This document shows positions 6,905 to 15,948 of a stretch of DNA of 64,000 nt, in pieces. This stretch comes from an uncultured Sphingomonadaceae bacterium (GTDB lineage Bacteria > Pseudomonadota > Alphaproteobacteria > Sphingomonadales > Sphingomonadaceae). Numbering within the stretch: the stretch's first letter is position 1; each line of letters starts with the position of its first letter. The notes under the pieces are model-generated. The model saw nothing but the letters and a program-made list of their open reading frames with translations. It did no database searches and was not told the DNA's origin. A program made the position numbers and the translations under genes. The stretch spans positions 868,001 through 932,000 of the forward strand of contig CANMFX010000001.1 in NCBI GenBank assembly GCA_947497315.1, given 5' to 3'.

Positions 6905-9277
6905 CTATGCGGCGCGGCCACCCAATTGGGCGCCGTCTGCGTTAAAGTCGGTGAACAGATCCATCGCATCATGCGGCGCCATGGGCCGACCGAAATAATA
7001 GCCCTGAATTTTGCTGCAACCGAGCTTCTGGATCATCTTGACTTCTTCTTCGGTTTCCGCGCCTTCGGCTGTTGTCGCCATGCCAAGGCTGTCAGCCATT
7101 GCCACCACCGCGCGGATAATCGCCAAGCTCTCCGGCACATTTTTCGCAGCCCCTTGCACAAAGCTGCGGTCGACCTTGATGGTTGAGAAACGGGTTTTGC
7201 GCAAATAGCCTAGCGAGGAATAGCCTGTGCCAAAATCATCCAGCGATAGATTAATGCCCAACCCGATAATCTGATCGAGCACCTGGGTCGCGCCGGTGCC
7301 TTCGCGCATGAAGATGCTTTCGGTGACTTCTATTTCCAGCCTCTGGGCTGGCAGATCGCTGTCACTCAGGGCTGAGACCACCATATCAAGGAAATTGGGG
7401 TCCGTCAGCTGATCAGCCGATACGTTCACGGCCACCTTGACGGCGGCAGGCCATTTCATCGCCTCTTTACAGGCCGTGCGCATCACCCACTCGCCAATCG
7501 GTACAATGAGCCGCGCATCTTCGGCCAGCGGGACAAATTTGGCCGGTGACACGACGCCGAATTCCGGATTGGTCCAGCGTAACAACGCTTCAAAGCCGAG
7601 TACGCCTCCGGTATCGGCGCTCACTACCGGCTGATAGTTGAGAGAGAATTCGTTATTGTCCAATGCCTTGCGCAAGGCAATCTCCATAACCCGGCGTTCT
7701 TCGGCATGGACGTGCAGTTTCGGCTCATACTGGTTATGTGCGCCGCCGCCCTGATCCTTGGACCGATAAAGCGCGAGGTCGGCACTGCGCATCAGCATTT
7801 CGACAGTACGGCCATCGCGCGGTCCGATCGCGGTCCCGACACTGGCGCCGATATAGAGCGTGTGTTGATCGACCTCATAAGGGCGCGACAATGTATCAAT
7901 GATCTTTTTGCCCAGCATATCCATATATTGGGAATCACTGGCGTCCTTGATAACAATCGCAAATTCGTCACCGCCCAGACGTCCGCACAATTCATTGTTG
8001 GTCATGATCGAGCGCAGCCGTTCCGACACACGGGCAAGCAAGCGGTCACCAACCGGATGACCGAGGGTATCGTTCACCGCCTTGAACCGGTCGAGATCGA
8101 TCATCATGAAGCCGCAACGGCCGTTCCACTTGTCGGAATCCTGTTGGGCCTTGCCAAGCGCTTCGGTCAACTGCAGGCGGTTGGGCAGGCCGGTCAATGT
8201 GTCAAAGCGTGCCATATGAGATATTTTATCGGCTGATTCGCGTTGCTCGGTAACGTCGGAACCAACGCCGCGGAAGCCATGAAAAATCCCGTTTTCATCC
8301 AGCTTGGGCGAGGCCGATATTTCCCACCAGCGGGTCACGTCGTTGATCAGTACCGGAACCAGCATATTACTGAAACTGTCGCGGCGTTTCAGCTTTTCCG
8401 CCAGTTCGTGAAGAGCTGGTGAAAATTTCCCGGAATCCCAAGCCTGACCAGCGACAAGTTGCAGGAACGGGCGCCCTTCAATATCTTCCGGTGTTCGGCC
8501 CACGGCATGGGCAAAGCGTGGAGATACATGAGTCAGGCGGCGCGAAGTGTCGGTCTGCCACAGCCAATCGGCTCCGGTATCTTCAAATTCACGCAGGAGA
8601 AGGCTGACCACCTCCTTTTTCTCATTTAGGTTAGCTTCGGCGATTTTCCGGTTTATGAATGATCGTCCGTTCATCAGACAGGACGCAATCAACAGCATGG
8701 CAATAGCGGCCGATGCCGTTGCCATTTGATACCCGTTTATTAAGTACCAGCCAACAGCTGATGACAGGCCGCAAAGCCCGATGAAGACAATGCTGGCCAG
8801 CGGAACGGCGGACATCAGCATCGCCGATCCGACCATCAGGCATAGAACAAGTGCCCATATTCCGACCATGGTGCTCAGGTCGCTTGACGGACCAAACAGG
8901 ATCATGGCTGTGGACCACAACAGGCCGCCAGCCGCCGACACCAAAAGGGTATTCAGGTTTTCACGCCGGGAAATGCTCTTGCGTTCCCAGACGGCATCCT
9001 TACGCGACTTGATATAGGTATAGATGTACAAACCGAACAAGGCGAGCGTCCATGCGCCAAGCAACCAAGCGTTGACCTGGCCAATACTGAACTGAACAGC
9101 CAAAATGCCGCACATAATCGACCCGATCATCTTCAGAAAACCGTTCTGGTGCATGCCTTCATACTGGAGCACGCGAATGCGTCCCCAATCTATGCCTTCA
9201 GGGTCAGCAATCCCTAGCAATACGCTCAATGGGATTTCTTGCGGCAGGCCGGATGATGATGCTAGCTTCTTTTCCAC
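6905..9277 (-). CDS. Membrane PAS-GGDEF-EAL cyclic-di-GMP protein
   Basis: 790 residues. About five or six membrane helices lie between residues 46 and 200, then a PAS-like sensor domain at about 230-345 (ending GVGSDVTEQRE), a GGDEF domain with the intact GGDEF motif at 435-439, and an EAL domain with EAL at 563-565, EVTES near 650 and DDFGTGYSS at 680-688. Family knowledge: GGDEF makes and EAL degrades c-di-GMP. Both sites look complete, so net activity cannot be predicted; no RxxD product-inhibition site is seen just before GGDEF. It likely reads a membrane or redox signal and tunes motility or biofilm, which suits a window with a flagellar cluster and a PilZ gene. Confidence 0.93.
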   Translation of the reverse strand: MEKKLASSSGLPQEIPLSVLLGIADPEGIDWGRIRVLQYEGMHQNGFLKMIGSIMCGILAVQFSIGQVNAWLLGAWTLALFGLYIYTYIKSRKDAVWERKSISRRENLNTLLVSAAGGLLWSTAMILFGPSSDLSTMVGIWALVLCLMVGSAMLMSAVPLASIVFIGLCGLSSAVGWYLINGYQMATASAAIAMLLIASCLMNGRSFINRKIAEANLNEKKEVVSLLLREFEDTGADWLWQTDTSRRLTHVSPRFAHAVGRTPEDIEGRPFLQLVAGQAWDSGKFSPALHELAEKLKRRDSFSNMLVPVLINDVTRWWEISASPKLDENGIFHGFRGVGSDVTEQRESADKISHMARFDTLTGLPNRLQLTEALGKAQQDSDKWNGRCGFMMIDLDRFKAVNDTLGHPVGDRLLARVSERLRSIMTNNELCGRLGGDEFAIVIKDASDSQYMDMLGKKIIDTLSRPYEVDQHTLYIGASVGTAIGPRDGRTVEMLMRSADLALYRSKDQGGGAHNQYEPKLHVHAEERRVMEIALRKALDNNEFSLNYQPVVSADTGGVLGFEALLRWTNPEFGVVSPAKFVPLAEDARLIVPIGEWVMRTACKEAMKWPAAVKVAVNVSADQLTDPNFLDMVVSALSDSDLPAQRLEIEVTESIFMREGTGATQVLDQIIGLGINLSLDDFGTGYSSLGYLRKTRFSTIKVDRSFVQGAAKNVPESLAIIRAVVAMADSLGMATTAEGAETEEEVKMIQKLGCSKIQGYYFGRPMAPHDAMDLFTDFNADGAQLGGRAA

Positions 9278-9373
9278 GCTTTCCCCTTAAGAGGAAAACC
9301 TTATCGAATGGTAAGCATCCGCCTTTTTTTTCGGTTTATAGTTAACCGATTTTAACGCTTTAACCCGTTGGTT

Positions 9374-11104
9374 TCAGGCTGCGATGTCATAAGGCTGAAT
9401 ATCACCCGAGAGATAAAGGTTGCGCGCCTTTGCCCGGCTGAGTTTACCAGAACTGGTGCGCGGTAAAGTGCGCGGCGGAACCAGTTCGATAACACAGTTC
9501 ATACCCGTGATCGCGCGGACCTTTTCACGTATTTCGTCGCGCAGGCGCAGCCGTTCGATCTCATCAGACGTTCTGCACTGGACGAGAACTGCCGGCGTTT
9601 CATCACCGCCCGGTGTCGTAATGGCAAAGGCAGCAATATCGCCCGCCTTGAATCCGGGCAGTTGTTCCACCGCCCATTCAATATCCTGCGGCCAGTGGTT
9701 TTTGCCGTTGATGATGATCATGTCCTTGGCACGACCGACAATATAGAGATAGCCATCCGATAAATAGCCCATGTCGCCGGTATCAAGCCAGCCGTCTACC
9801 AGACAGGCATCGGTGGCTTCCTGATCGCGATAATAGCAGTCCATGACTGACGGGCTTTGCATCCAGACCTTGCCGACAGCCTTTTCCGGCAGCAGGCTGC
9901 CATCCTCCTCACGGATTTGCAGAAGTGTATCGCGCACCGGCTTGCCGCAATTGACGATCGCGCGATAGCGTTTGGGACGGCTGCCATCGGCCTGTTTCTC
10001 GCCAGCCAGTTCGGTTTCTTCGACCAGCTCAACTTCCATGCCTTCGCCTGGCGGCATGATCGTTACAGCCAAAGTTGCCTCGGCCAGGCCATAGCTTGGC
10101 AAAAAGGCCTTGGCGTCAAACTTTGCCGGTGCAAAGGCATCGGTAAAGCGCTGCATCACATCGGGCCGGATCATATCGGCACCATTACCTGCTAAACGCC
10201 AGCGCGACAGATCAAATCGTTCGGCTACGTTTGACTGGCTGCCGATACGGCGCGCGCAAATTTCATACCCGAATGTCGGAGAGAAACTGCATGATGTGCC
10301 TTTGTTGCGGGAAATCAGGTCCAGCCATGACAGCGGCCTGCGCGCAAAATCCGATGTTTTCAGATAATCGGTGGATACCTGATTGCAGACCATCGAAATG
10401 AAACAGCCAACCAGACCCATATCATGATAAAAAGGTAGCCAGGATACACAGCGGTCATCCTCGCCGACGTTCATGCCATAAGAATGGGATCCGACATTGT
10501 GGAGCAGTGCTTTGTGCGACACGGCAACGCCATGCGGGAAACGGGTCGATCCGCTTGAATATTGCAAATAGGCAATATCGCTGCTTTGGGCTTGTGGCAG
10601 TTCACAGTCCGGTACATCGTTCTCGGTAAATTTGTCCCAGCCAAAGACAGGGATTTCCCTTGACTGGCCAGCAGCGGCGGCCAGTTCTTCAATTTCATCG
10701 GGATAGAGCAATATCGCCGGATCGCAGCTATCCAACTGCACACCTATTTGATCAATATAGCTGTCCTTGCCACCAAAAGAGGTCGGCAGCGGCAGCGGCA
10801 CCGGCCAGGCGCCAGCATAGATCGCACCAAAGAATAACGCACAAAATTGCGGCTCGGTGTCGGCGATGAGAGCGATCCGGTCACCAGGCTTTACGCCAAA
10901 TCCGATCAGGCGGCGCGCGGCGGCAATGGCGTCATCCCGCAATTCCTTGAAAGGATAGACACGTACCAGCGAAGCGCGTGCATCGTGAAAATTAAAACCT
11001 CTTTGCCCTTGCGCTGCATAGTCAAGCGCTTCGCCTACCGTTTCGAAATCGGCGAAACGGCGTGGAAGATCATCAGCGGTTGGGGTTGGTGTCAGCTCAG
11101 TCAT
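9374..11104 (-). CDS. Fatty acyl-AMP ligase (FAAL)-like enzyme
   Basis: 576 residues of the adenylate-forming superfamily. The A3-type motif is YLQYSSGSTRFPHGV, followed by SWLPFYHDMGLVGCF, SYGLAEATLAV, and LDTGDMGYLSDGYLYIVGRAKDMIIINGKN; these blocks, and the HDMGL and GRAKDMII forms, are those of FAALs, which activate fatty acids to acyl-adenylates for transfer to a carrier protein rather than to CoA. The catalytic C-terminal lysine lies in SGKLSRAKAR. FAALs usually sit beside polyketide synthase, acyl-carrier or sphingolipid genes; none is here, so the acceptor is unknown. recX is divergent upstream, with about 170 bp between the starts. Confidence 0.9.
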   Translation of the reverse strand: MTELTPTPTADDLPRRFADFETVGEALDYAAQGQRGFNFHDARASLVRVYPFKELRDDAIAAARRLIGFGVKPGDRIALIADTEPQFCALFFGAIYAGAWPVPLPLPTSFGGKDSYIDQIGVQLDSCDPAILLYPDEIEELAAAAGQSREIPVFGWDKFTENDVPDCELPQAQSSDIAYLQYSSGSTRFPHGVAVSHKALLHNVGSHSYGMNVGEDDRCVSWLPFYHDMGLVGCFISMVCNQVSTDYLKTSDFARRPLSWLDLISRNKGTSCSFSPTFGYEICARRIGSQSNVAERFDLSRWRLAGNGADMIRPDVMQRFTDAFAPAKFDAKAFLPSYGLAEATLAVTIMPPGEGMEVELVEETELAGEKQADGSRPKRYRAIVNCGKPVRDTLLQIREEDGSLLPEKAVGKVWMQSPSVMDCYYRDQEATDACLVDGWLDTGDMGYLSDGYLYIVGRAKDMIIINGKNHWPQDIEWAVEQLPGFKAGDIAAFAITTPGGDETPAVLVQCRTSDEIERLRLRDEIREKVRAITGMNCVIELVPPRTLPRTSSGKLSRAKARNLYLSGDIQPYDIAA

Positions 11105-11276
11105 ACAAAATCCATTTTCCAGAAGGTCCAGCCTTCTTACAAATCGTCATTTTCTTTGGGTATTCAGCCAAATTTTGAAAATTGTTCAGCTGTTCGAACC
11201 CTTAACAAGCCTTAGTGATTGCAACTGGCGTTTAAATTTCGGCTCTACTGTGGCACAAAAAGGGCAGTGGTTCCGA

Positions 11277-11822
11277 ATGAGAGACGAAGCGTTGAAAAAT
11301 AGCGGTAAAGCGTTGGATGAAAATAGCTTGCAAGAGCTGGCCCTGCGCTATGTCAGCCGATACGCAACCACGCGCCACAAGCTAAAATCCTATCTTTTCC
11401 GTAAATTACGCGCGCGTGACTGGTCCGGTGACCGGTCAGGATCGCTTGAGGAAATGGTCGAAACAATGGTCGAGCGCTTTTCAGAGCTTGGTTATATTGA
11501 TGACGCGTTGTTTGCGAAGAACCGGGCGGCTGCTTTGACCAATAGGGGTTATGGGAAAAGACGGGTTACGCAGGCCCTCTATCAGGCGGGTATAAAAGAA
11601 GGAGATGACCGGCAGGCGCTTGACCTCAGCGATGCCAGGCAATGGGACGCCGCCAGGACTTATGCCCGCAAGAAGTCTATTGGCCCTTTTGCACAAGAAG
11701 CCGCCGATCAAGAAAAACGCCGGAAACAACTACAAGCATTTTTGAGAGCCGGTCATGGTTTCGATATCGCTTCGCGATTTGTCTTTGCAAAGCCTGGCGA
11801 AGAAGTTGACGCAGAGGTTTAG
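11277..11822 (+). CDS. recX: RecX-family regulatory protein
   Basis: 181 residues from the ATG at 11277; upstream in-frame starts (11175 ATG, 11250 GTG) are possible. The three-helix RecX repeats are visible: ALRYVSRYATTRHKLKSYLFRKL, then ERFSELGYIDDALFAKNRAAAL with RGYGKRRVTQALYQAGI, then YARKKSIGPF and QLQAFLRAGHGFDIASRF. RecX binds RecA filaments and limits their activity. The family is usually next to recA; here recA is not in the window, as is common in sphingomonads. Downstream is a double cold-shock gene 135 bp away on the same strand. Confidence 0.82.
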   Translation: MRDEALKNSGKALDENSLQELALRYVSRYATTRHKLKSYLFRKLRARDWSGDRSGSLEEMVETMVERFSELGYIDDALFAKNRAAALTNRGYGKRRVTQALYQAGIKEGDDRQALDLSDARQWDAARTYARKKSIGPFAQEAADQEKRRKQLQAFLRAGHGFDIASRFVFAKPGEEVDAEV

Positions 11823-11957
11823 ACGGACTCTTTTGTTGTTCTAAAACAGCTTATGACAAGAAGAATCGCCAGTTTACAATATATATGCTATGCTCTCGGC
11901 ATCCGATTCTTTTGGTTAGATTACCTCCATTTCGGATGATGTGTTCGGAGATTTGTT

Positions 11958-12638
11958 GTGGCAAGTTTATATGCGGAACCTGCGAGAACCGAAGAGGGTT
12001 CATCCAGCGATCATTCAGTGAGCGACCGTTCAAATGTTGGAGGCGTCGACGGGCCTGCAAATAAAGGGACGCCGGGCCACGAAGCAGAACCGGTCGCGAA
12101 AGTTTTAAAAACGACGGGCTATGTCAAATGGTTCGACTCCCATCGCGGTTTCGGATTCATTATTCCTGACCGGGAAGCAAACGGAAATGATGTGCTGGAG
12201 CGCGGTCAGGACATTCTGGTTCACTGGACCGTGTTAGAGCCCCTGAACCGCAGGGATCTGCCCGAAATGGCGCTTGTAACATGTGAATATGTTGATGCTG
12301 CCAAAGGTCTGCAGGCAACAAAAATTCTCGACATTGATGAGTCCAATTGCGAACAGATGGTTCACCAGCCCACCCCTGAGGTAAAACGCAAAGCCATCCA
12401 TGTCGTGGAAGATGAATCAGCTTTTGTCGAAGCGGAAGTCAAATGGTTCAACCGGGCCAAGGGTTACGGTTTTCTGATCGTTAATGGCTTTGAAGGCGAC
12501 ATTTTTATTCACATGGAAACGCTGCGCAATGCAGGCATCGGTGAAATCATGCCGGGCCAGCATGTTTTGGCCCGCATAGATACCGGTGATCGCGGATATA
12601 TGGCGGTACAGGTCAGCGTCTTGCCGGTTTCCAAGTAA
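11958..12638 (+). CDS. Two-domain cold-shock protein
   Basis: 226 residues with a GTG start at 11958, backed by CGGAG at 11946-11950. After a Ser/Glu-rich, probably disordered first 50 residues come two cold-shock domains: CSD1 at about 53-118 ([18 protein letters not shown], with an insertion before DILVHWTVL) and CSD2 at about 155-222 ([26 protein letters not shown]). RNP1 (K-G-Y/F-G-F) and RNP2 (I-F-I-H/I-L-V-H) motifs are recognisable in both, so single-stranded RNA or DNA binding is expected. Double CSD proteins with a linker are typical of alphaproteobacteria. The DUF192 gene follows after 13 bp, suggesting cotranscription. Confidence 0.9.
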   Translation: MASLYAEPARTEEGSSSDHSVSDRSNVGGVDGPANKGTPGHEAEPVAKVLKTTGYVKWFDSHRGFGFIIPDREANGNDVLERGQDILVHWTVLEPLNRRDLPEMALVTCEYVDAAKGLQATKILDIDESNCEQMVHQPTPEVKRKAIHVVEDESAFVEAEVKWFNRAKGYGFLIVNGFEGDIFIHMETLRNAGIGEIMPGQHVLARIDTGDRGYMAVQVSVLPVSK

Positions 12639-12651
12639 CGGGCTTTTTAAC

Positions 12652-13173
12652 ATGAACGGATTTTTCAAGCTGGCGATACTGCCCGTCATGCTGTTGTCGT
12701 GCACTGGCATGGTTGGAGGATGTTCCGCGCAGGCGGGGCAAGCCGAGAGCAAGCAAAAGCAACTAGAGCTGCAGCAAAATGATAAACTTTCCCAAGCCGG
12801 TCTACGTTTGATCCCTCTGACTATCTCGGCTGATGGTGAGCGCCATGATTTTACGGTCGAGCTTGCCGGTACCGCGGCGGAACAAGCGCGCGGTCTGATG
12901 TTCCGCACGGAACTGGGGCCAGACAAGGGGATGCTATTTCCCTTCGACCGGGTGCGTATGGCCAGTTTCTGGATGAAAAACACGGTGATCCCCCTCGACA
13001 TTATTTTTGTCCGCAGCGATGGAACAATCGAATCCATTGCCGCCAACACAATTCCCTATTCCCTTGATCCGGTAGAATCTGGTGAACCGGTTGCAGCCGT
13101 GCTGGAATTGGCCGGTGGACGGGCGGCGGAATTGAAAATCGATCCCGGTGACAAGGTAGAATGGCAGCAATAA
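12652..13173 (+). CDS. DUF192 lipoprotein
   Basis: 173 residues from the ATG at 12652; the longer frame from 12586 overlaps the cold-shock gene and would spoil the signal peptide. Residues 1-24 form a lipoprotein signal with lipobox VGGC. The DUF192 domain (about 60-170) is clear: DFTVELAGTAAEQARGLMFR, KGMLFPFDRVRMASFWMKNT, PLDIIFVRSDGTIE, AVLELAGGRAAELKI. The family is widespread, small and of unknown function; membrane anchoring suggests an envelope role. No obvious ribosome site, so translation may be coupled to the preceding gene. Confidence 0.88.
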   Translation: MNGFFKLAILPVMLLSCTGMVGGCSAQAGQAESKQKQLELQQNDKLSQAGLRLIPLTISADGERHDFTVELAGTAAEQARGLMFRTELGPDKGMLFPFDRVRMASFWMKNTVIPLDIIFVRSDGTIESIAANTIPYSLDPVESGEPVAAVLELAGGRAAELKIDPGDKVEWQQ

Positions 13174-13254
13174 ACGCACGTTCAGGCCGAAAGCTGTGCT
13201 TTCCACGCATTTTTTAATTGCGAACCCCCACCTCGTGGCGCTAAGCGGACGGGC

Positions 13255-13656
13255 ATGGGAATATTAGGCAAAATCTTTACCTGGTGGGACGGTGCAACCA
13301 TTGGCACTGCGTTGTTCAGCGCGCGCAAAGGCAAGGCCGTTGGCGAGGATATTTTCGGTAACAAATATTATCAGTCCAGGAATATCGCCAAAGACGGCGA
13401 TCAACGCTGGGTTATCTATTCCGGAGCCAATGACGCTAGCCGGGTACCGCCGGAATGGCATGGCTGGTTGCATAAAAGTTATGATGAAGTCCCTGAAAGC
13501 CATTTGCCGCAGCCGCGTATCTGGGAAAAAGAACCGACCGGTAACCTGACAGGTACAGCCAATGCCTATCGCCCGGCCGGTGCGCTGGAATCCGGCGGCG
13601 TGAGAGCCGCAGCCACCGGGGACTATGAACCATGGAATCCGGCCGAAGCCGAATGA
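13255..13656 (+). CDS. NDUFA12-like accessory subunit of respiratory complex I
   Basis: 133 residues. The N-terminus ILGKIFTWWDGATIGTALFSARKGKAVGED and the block RWVIYSGANDASRVPPEWHGWLHKSYDEVP are the hallmark of the NDUFA12/B17.2 family (17.2 kDa subunit), a supernumerary complex I subunit found in mitochondria and alphaproteobacteria. It sits on the matrix/cytoplasmic arm surface. As usual in this bacterial class the gene lies apart from the nuo operon and next to the DUF2155 gene, whose start overlaps its stop in the ATGA arrangement. Confidence 0.93.
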   Translation: MGILGKIFTWWDGATIGTALFSARKGKAVGEDIFGNKYYQSRNIAKDGDQRWVIYSGANDASRVPPEWHGWLHKSYDEVPESHLPQPRIWEKEPTGNLTGTANAYRPAGALESGGVRAAATGDYEPWNPAEAE

Positions 13657-14441
13657 TTTCTGTCTGCGGTATCTCTGCATCCAATAGAAATCGGCTGTTA
13701 CCTCTATTTGCTGGTGCATTACTGTTGTCTGGCTGCGGTCTGTTCGGTGATGACATCGGCGACGAGAATACGGGTCAACCTGCAGAAAAGGCGGAATTGG
13801 AAGCGACCGATGATGACGAGTTGGTCCAGCCTGTTAGCGAGCAAATTGGCACACCAATGGCGGAGCGAGTCGCAACTCTTGGATTTCTGAACAAACGCAA
13901 TGGTTTAACTCGTGATTTGGAGTTGAAGCCAGGACAGTCGATCCGTATTGGCCGCGCGATGGTTCGTCTCCGCGCTTGCGAACGCACCGCGCCGTGGGAA
14001 TTGACCCCGGAACAGGGCGCTTTTGTGCAGCTGTTTGTTAATGACCGGCCGGCCACGCGTCAGGGCGACGACCAGTGGCAAAAGGTTTTTTCCGGTTGGT
14101 TGTTTCGCGAATCACCGTCACTGAATGTGGTGGAGCATCCCATCTACGATGTCTGGGTCAAAAGCTGTGCGATGAACTTTCCCGGCGAAGAAAACCCGCC
14201 AGAGGATTCGGCGAACCCGACCGCGCCGCGCTCATCCTCATCCAATCTCGCCAACAGTCCATCGAGCGCCGCAAATGACGGCGCCGAAACCGAAGCCGAT
14301 GTTGTCGCGCCCGTGCCAACAACGCCGTCAGTGCCTGTGCCTGAGCCAGTGGAACCTGTTCCGGACAGTGCGCCACAGCCCGTACCCGAGTCAGCTGACC
14401 CCATTGGCGATTTAATTGCTGAAAATGCTGGTGAGCAATAA
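13653..14441 (+). CDS. DUF2155-domain lipoprotein with long proline-rich tail
   Basis: 262 residues from the ATG at 13653, which overlaps the NDUFA12 stop by 4 bp; an upstream ATG at 13632 has no ribosome site. Lipoprotein signal with lipobox LSGC at about residues 25-28. The DUF2155 domain runs from about 75 to 170 (LNKRNGLTRDLELKPGQ, RLRACERTAPWE, AFVQLFV, FSGWLFRESPSLNVVEHPIYDVWVKSC). Function unknown; a conserved envelope protein next to complex I NDUFA12 in this class. Residues from about 172 on form a Ser/Ala then Pro/Val/Glu-rich tail that the family core does not need. This tail is antisense to the end of aat over 298 bp. Confidence 0.88.
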   Translation: MISVCGISASNRNRLLPLFAGALLLSGCGLFGDDIGDENTGQPAEKAELEATDDDELVQPVSEQIGTPMAERVATLGFLNKRNGLTRDLELKPGQSIRIGRAMVRLRACERTAPWELTPEQGAFVQLFVNDRPATRQGDDQWQKVFSGWLFRESPSLNVVEHPIYDVWVKSCAMNFPGEENPPEDSANPTAPRSSSSNLANSPSSAANDGAETEADVVAPVPTTPSVPVPEPVEPVPDSAPQPVPESADPIGDLIAENAGEQ

Positions 14442-15025
14442 TCCTGCGCCGCGTGCAGCTGCTCAAGATAATCCGCCTGACTAATCTCAATTGCGCCGAG
14501 TGACGCCAGGTGATCGGTCATGAACTGGCAATCGAGCAGCTTGAACCGTCCGACAATCAACCGTGCCACCAGCCAGGCGAGAGCCACTTTGGATGCATCG
14601 CGGGAGCGGGAGAACATACTCTCGCCGCAAAAAGCGCCGCCGATCACCAAGCCATATAGGCCGCCGACCAGCGAGCGATCACCATTCTCTCCAACCAGCC
14701 AGCATTCCACGCTGTGGGCCTGACCGCGTCGATGCAGCGTGCAAAAGGCTTCTTCAATATCTGGGTTTATCCATGTTTCGCGCCGGTCATTTGCCGACTC
14801 GGCACAGATCGAAATCACATCTGCAAATGCCTCGTCACTGGTGACTTGAAAACGGTCAGACCGAATCGTTTTGCGCAGCGAGCGTGACATGTGAAAACCA
14901 CCAAGCGGCAGAACCGCACGCGTTTTTGGCTCTACCCAAAATGTCTCTGGATCATCGCGTGCATCGGCCATCGGGAAAATGCCGGACGCATAAGCCTTCA
15001 GCAACAAGTCTATGTCGATTGCCAT
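14144..15025 (-). CDS. aat: Leucyl/phenylalanyl-tRNA-protein transferase with an unusual C-terminal tail
   Basis: 293 residues from the ATG at 15025 (a TTG one codon earlier is possible); the ATG overlaps the upstream regulator's stop as TGATG. The Aat core is clear up to about residue 200: LLLKAYASGIFPMAD, WVEPKTRAVLPLGGFHMSRSL, HSVECWLVGENG, LVGGLYGLVIGGAFCGESMFS, DASKVALAWLV, LLDCQFMTDHLASLGAIEI. The enzyme adds Leu or Phe to N-terminal Arg/Lys of proteins to mark them for ClpSAP (N-end rule). Most family members end about where the core ends; here about 95 Gly/Thr/Ser/Ala-rich residues follow, read entirely antisense through the tail of the DUF2155 gene. Confidence 0.9.
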   Translation of the reverse strand: MAIDIDLLLKAYASGIFPMADARDDPETFWVEPKTRAVLPLGGFHMSRSLRKTIRSDRFQVTSDEAFADVISICAESANDRRETWINPDIEEAFCTLHRRGQAHSVECWLVGENGDRSLVGGLYGLVIGGAFCGESMFSRSRDASKVALAWLVARLIVGRFKLLDCQFMTDHLASLGAIEISQADYLEQLHAAQDYCSPAFSAIKSPMGSADSGTGCGALSGTGSTGSGTGTDGVVGTGATTSASVSAPSFAALDGLLARLDEDERGAVGFAESSGGFSSPGKFIAQLLTQTS

Positions 15026-15948
15026 CAATGCTCCTGAGAGACCATCTTGTTTAACAGGATTTTTGCTTCGTCGGCAATGCGGCCCGCGACTGATAGATAT
15101 TCATCGGCAAAGCCGGCACCGCTGCGCCAGGCAATACCGATGCTGCGTGATGCCTTCCACCCGTCGACCTGAAGCAGTGCTATATCATCTCCATGTGTGA
15201 TTTCAGACTGGACATAGAGTGCGGGCAATATGCCGAGGCCCAGGCCGGATGCAACCATCTGGCGGACACTGTCGAGGCTGGTGCCCTCATAATCCTGCAA
15301 AAGATGCATGCCGTGCGCATGGCATTGTTCGGTAACATCGCGGTGCATATGGTGTCTTCGATCGATGCTGAGCACGGGCGCATTATGTAGGTCCGCTTTA
15401 TCGACTTTTTTCTGTCCAGCGAGTGGATGATCCGGCGGCGCGACCAGCAACAGCGGTTCACGGAACAGCGGTTCGATGGTCAGGTTTTCGCCTTCAATCG
15501 GTAGCGGGCCAAGCAACATGTCTATTGCACCTTTGACCAGTTCCATCGCCTGTAGATCGGGAATTCCTTCACGCATGTAAAAGCGCAGATCAGGCTGCGC
15601 GCGGTGTAGGGCTGCGATGACGGGCGGCATCAAATAGGGACCGAGAGTAGGCGATACGCCGAACCGCAATGTTCCGGCCAGGCTCTCGCTGGCACGCTCC
15701 GCCAAATCGCGAATATCCTTCACCTCTACAAGTACCCGTCTGGCACGTTCGGCAATTTCGCGGCCAATCGGCGATAGCTCTGCGCCATGGGTACGGCGTT
15801 CTACCAGCGTGACACCAAGGCGAGATTCCAGAGCGCGCAACTGATGGCTTAAAGTAGGTTGTGAGGCGCCAGCCGCTTGTGCGGCGCGGCCGAAATGCCG
15901 ATGATCGGCGACAGCAACGAGATATTGGAACTGGCGTAAAGTTGGCAT
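15025..15948 (-). CDS. OxyR-like LysR regulator lacking the peroxidatic cysteine
   Basis: 307 residues. The N-terminal winged helix-turn-helix (LRQFQYLVAVADHRHFGRAAQAAGASQPTLS then LRALESRLGVTLVERR) and the effector domain (FGVSPTLGPYLMPPVI, ASGLGLGILPALYV) give best visual agreement with OxyR-type regulators. Aligned by eye to E. coli OxyR, the C199 position in GHCLRDQ is histidine (RHHMHRD), while the C208 equivalent is kept (EQCHAHG). So the classical peroxide disulfide cannot form; it may use another sensing mode or another signal. Unlike typical oxyR, no catalase or peroxiredoxin gene is adjacent; it is coupled to aat. The start region faces a small DUF465 gene across 126 bp. Confidence 0.83.
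   Translation of the reverse strand: MPTLRQFQYLVAVADHRHFGRAAQAAGASQPTLSHQLRALESRLGVTLVERRTHGAELSPIGREIAERARRVLVEVKDIRDLAERASESLAGTLRFGVSPTLGPYLMPPVIAALHRAQPDLRFYMREGIPDLQAMELVKGAIDMLLGPLPIEGENLTIEPLFREPLLLVAPPDHPLAGQKKVDKADLHNAPVLSIDRRHHMHRDVTEQCHAHGMHLLQDYEGTSLDSVRQMVASGLGLGILPALYVQSEITHGDDIALLQVDGWKASRSIGIAWRSGAGFADEYLSVAGRIADEAKILLNKMVSQEH

Noticed and set aside
9331-9349. Inverted repeat TCGGTT-N7-AACCGA between the FAAL and GGDEF-EAL genes
   Set aside because: Considered as a terminator for the FAAL gene, but no U-run follows on the relevant strand and the stem is only 6 bp.
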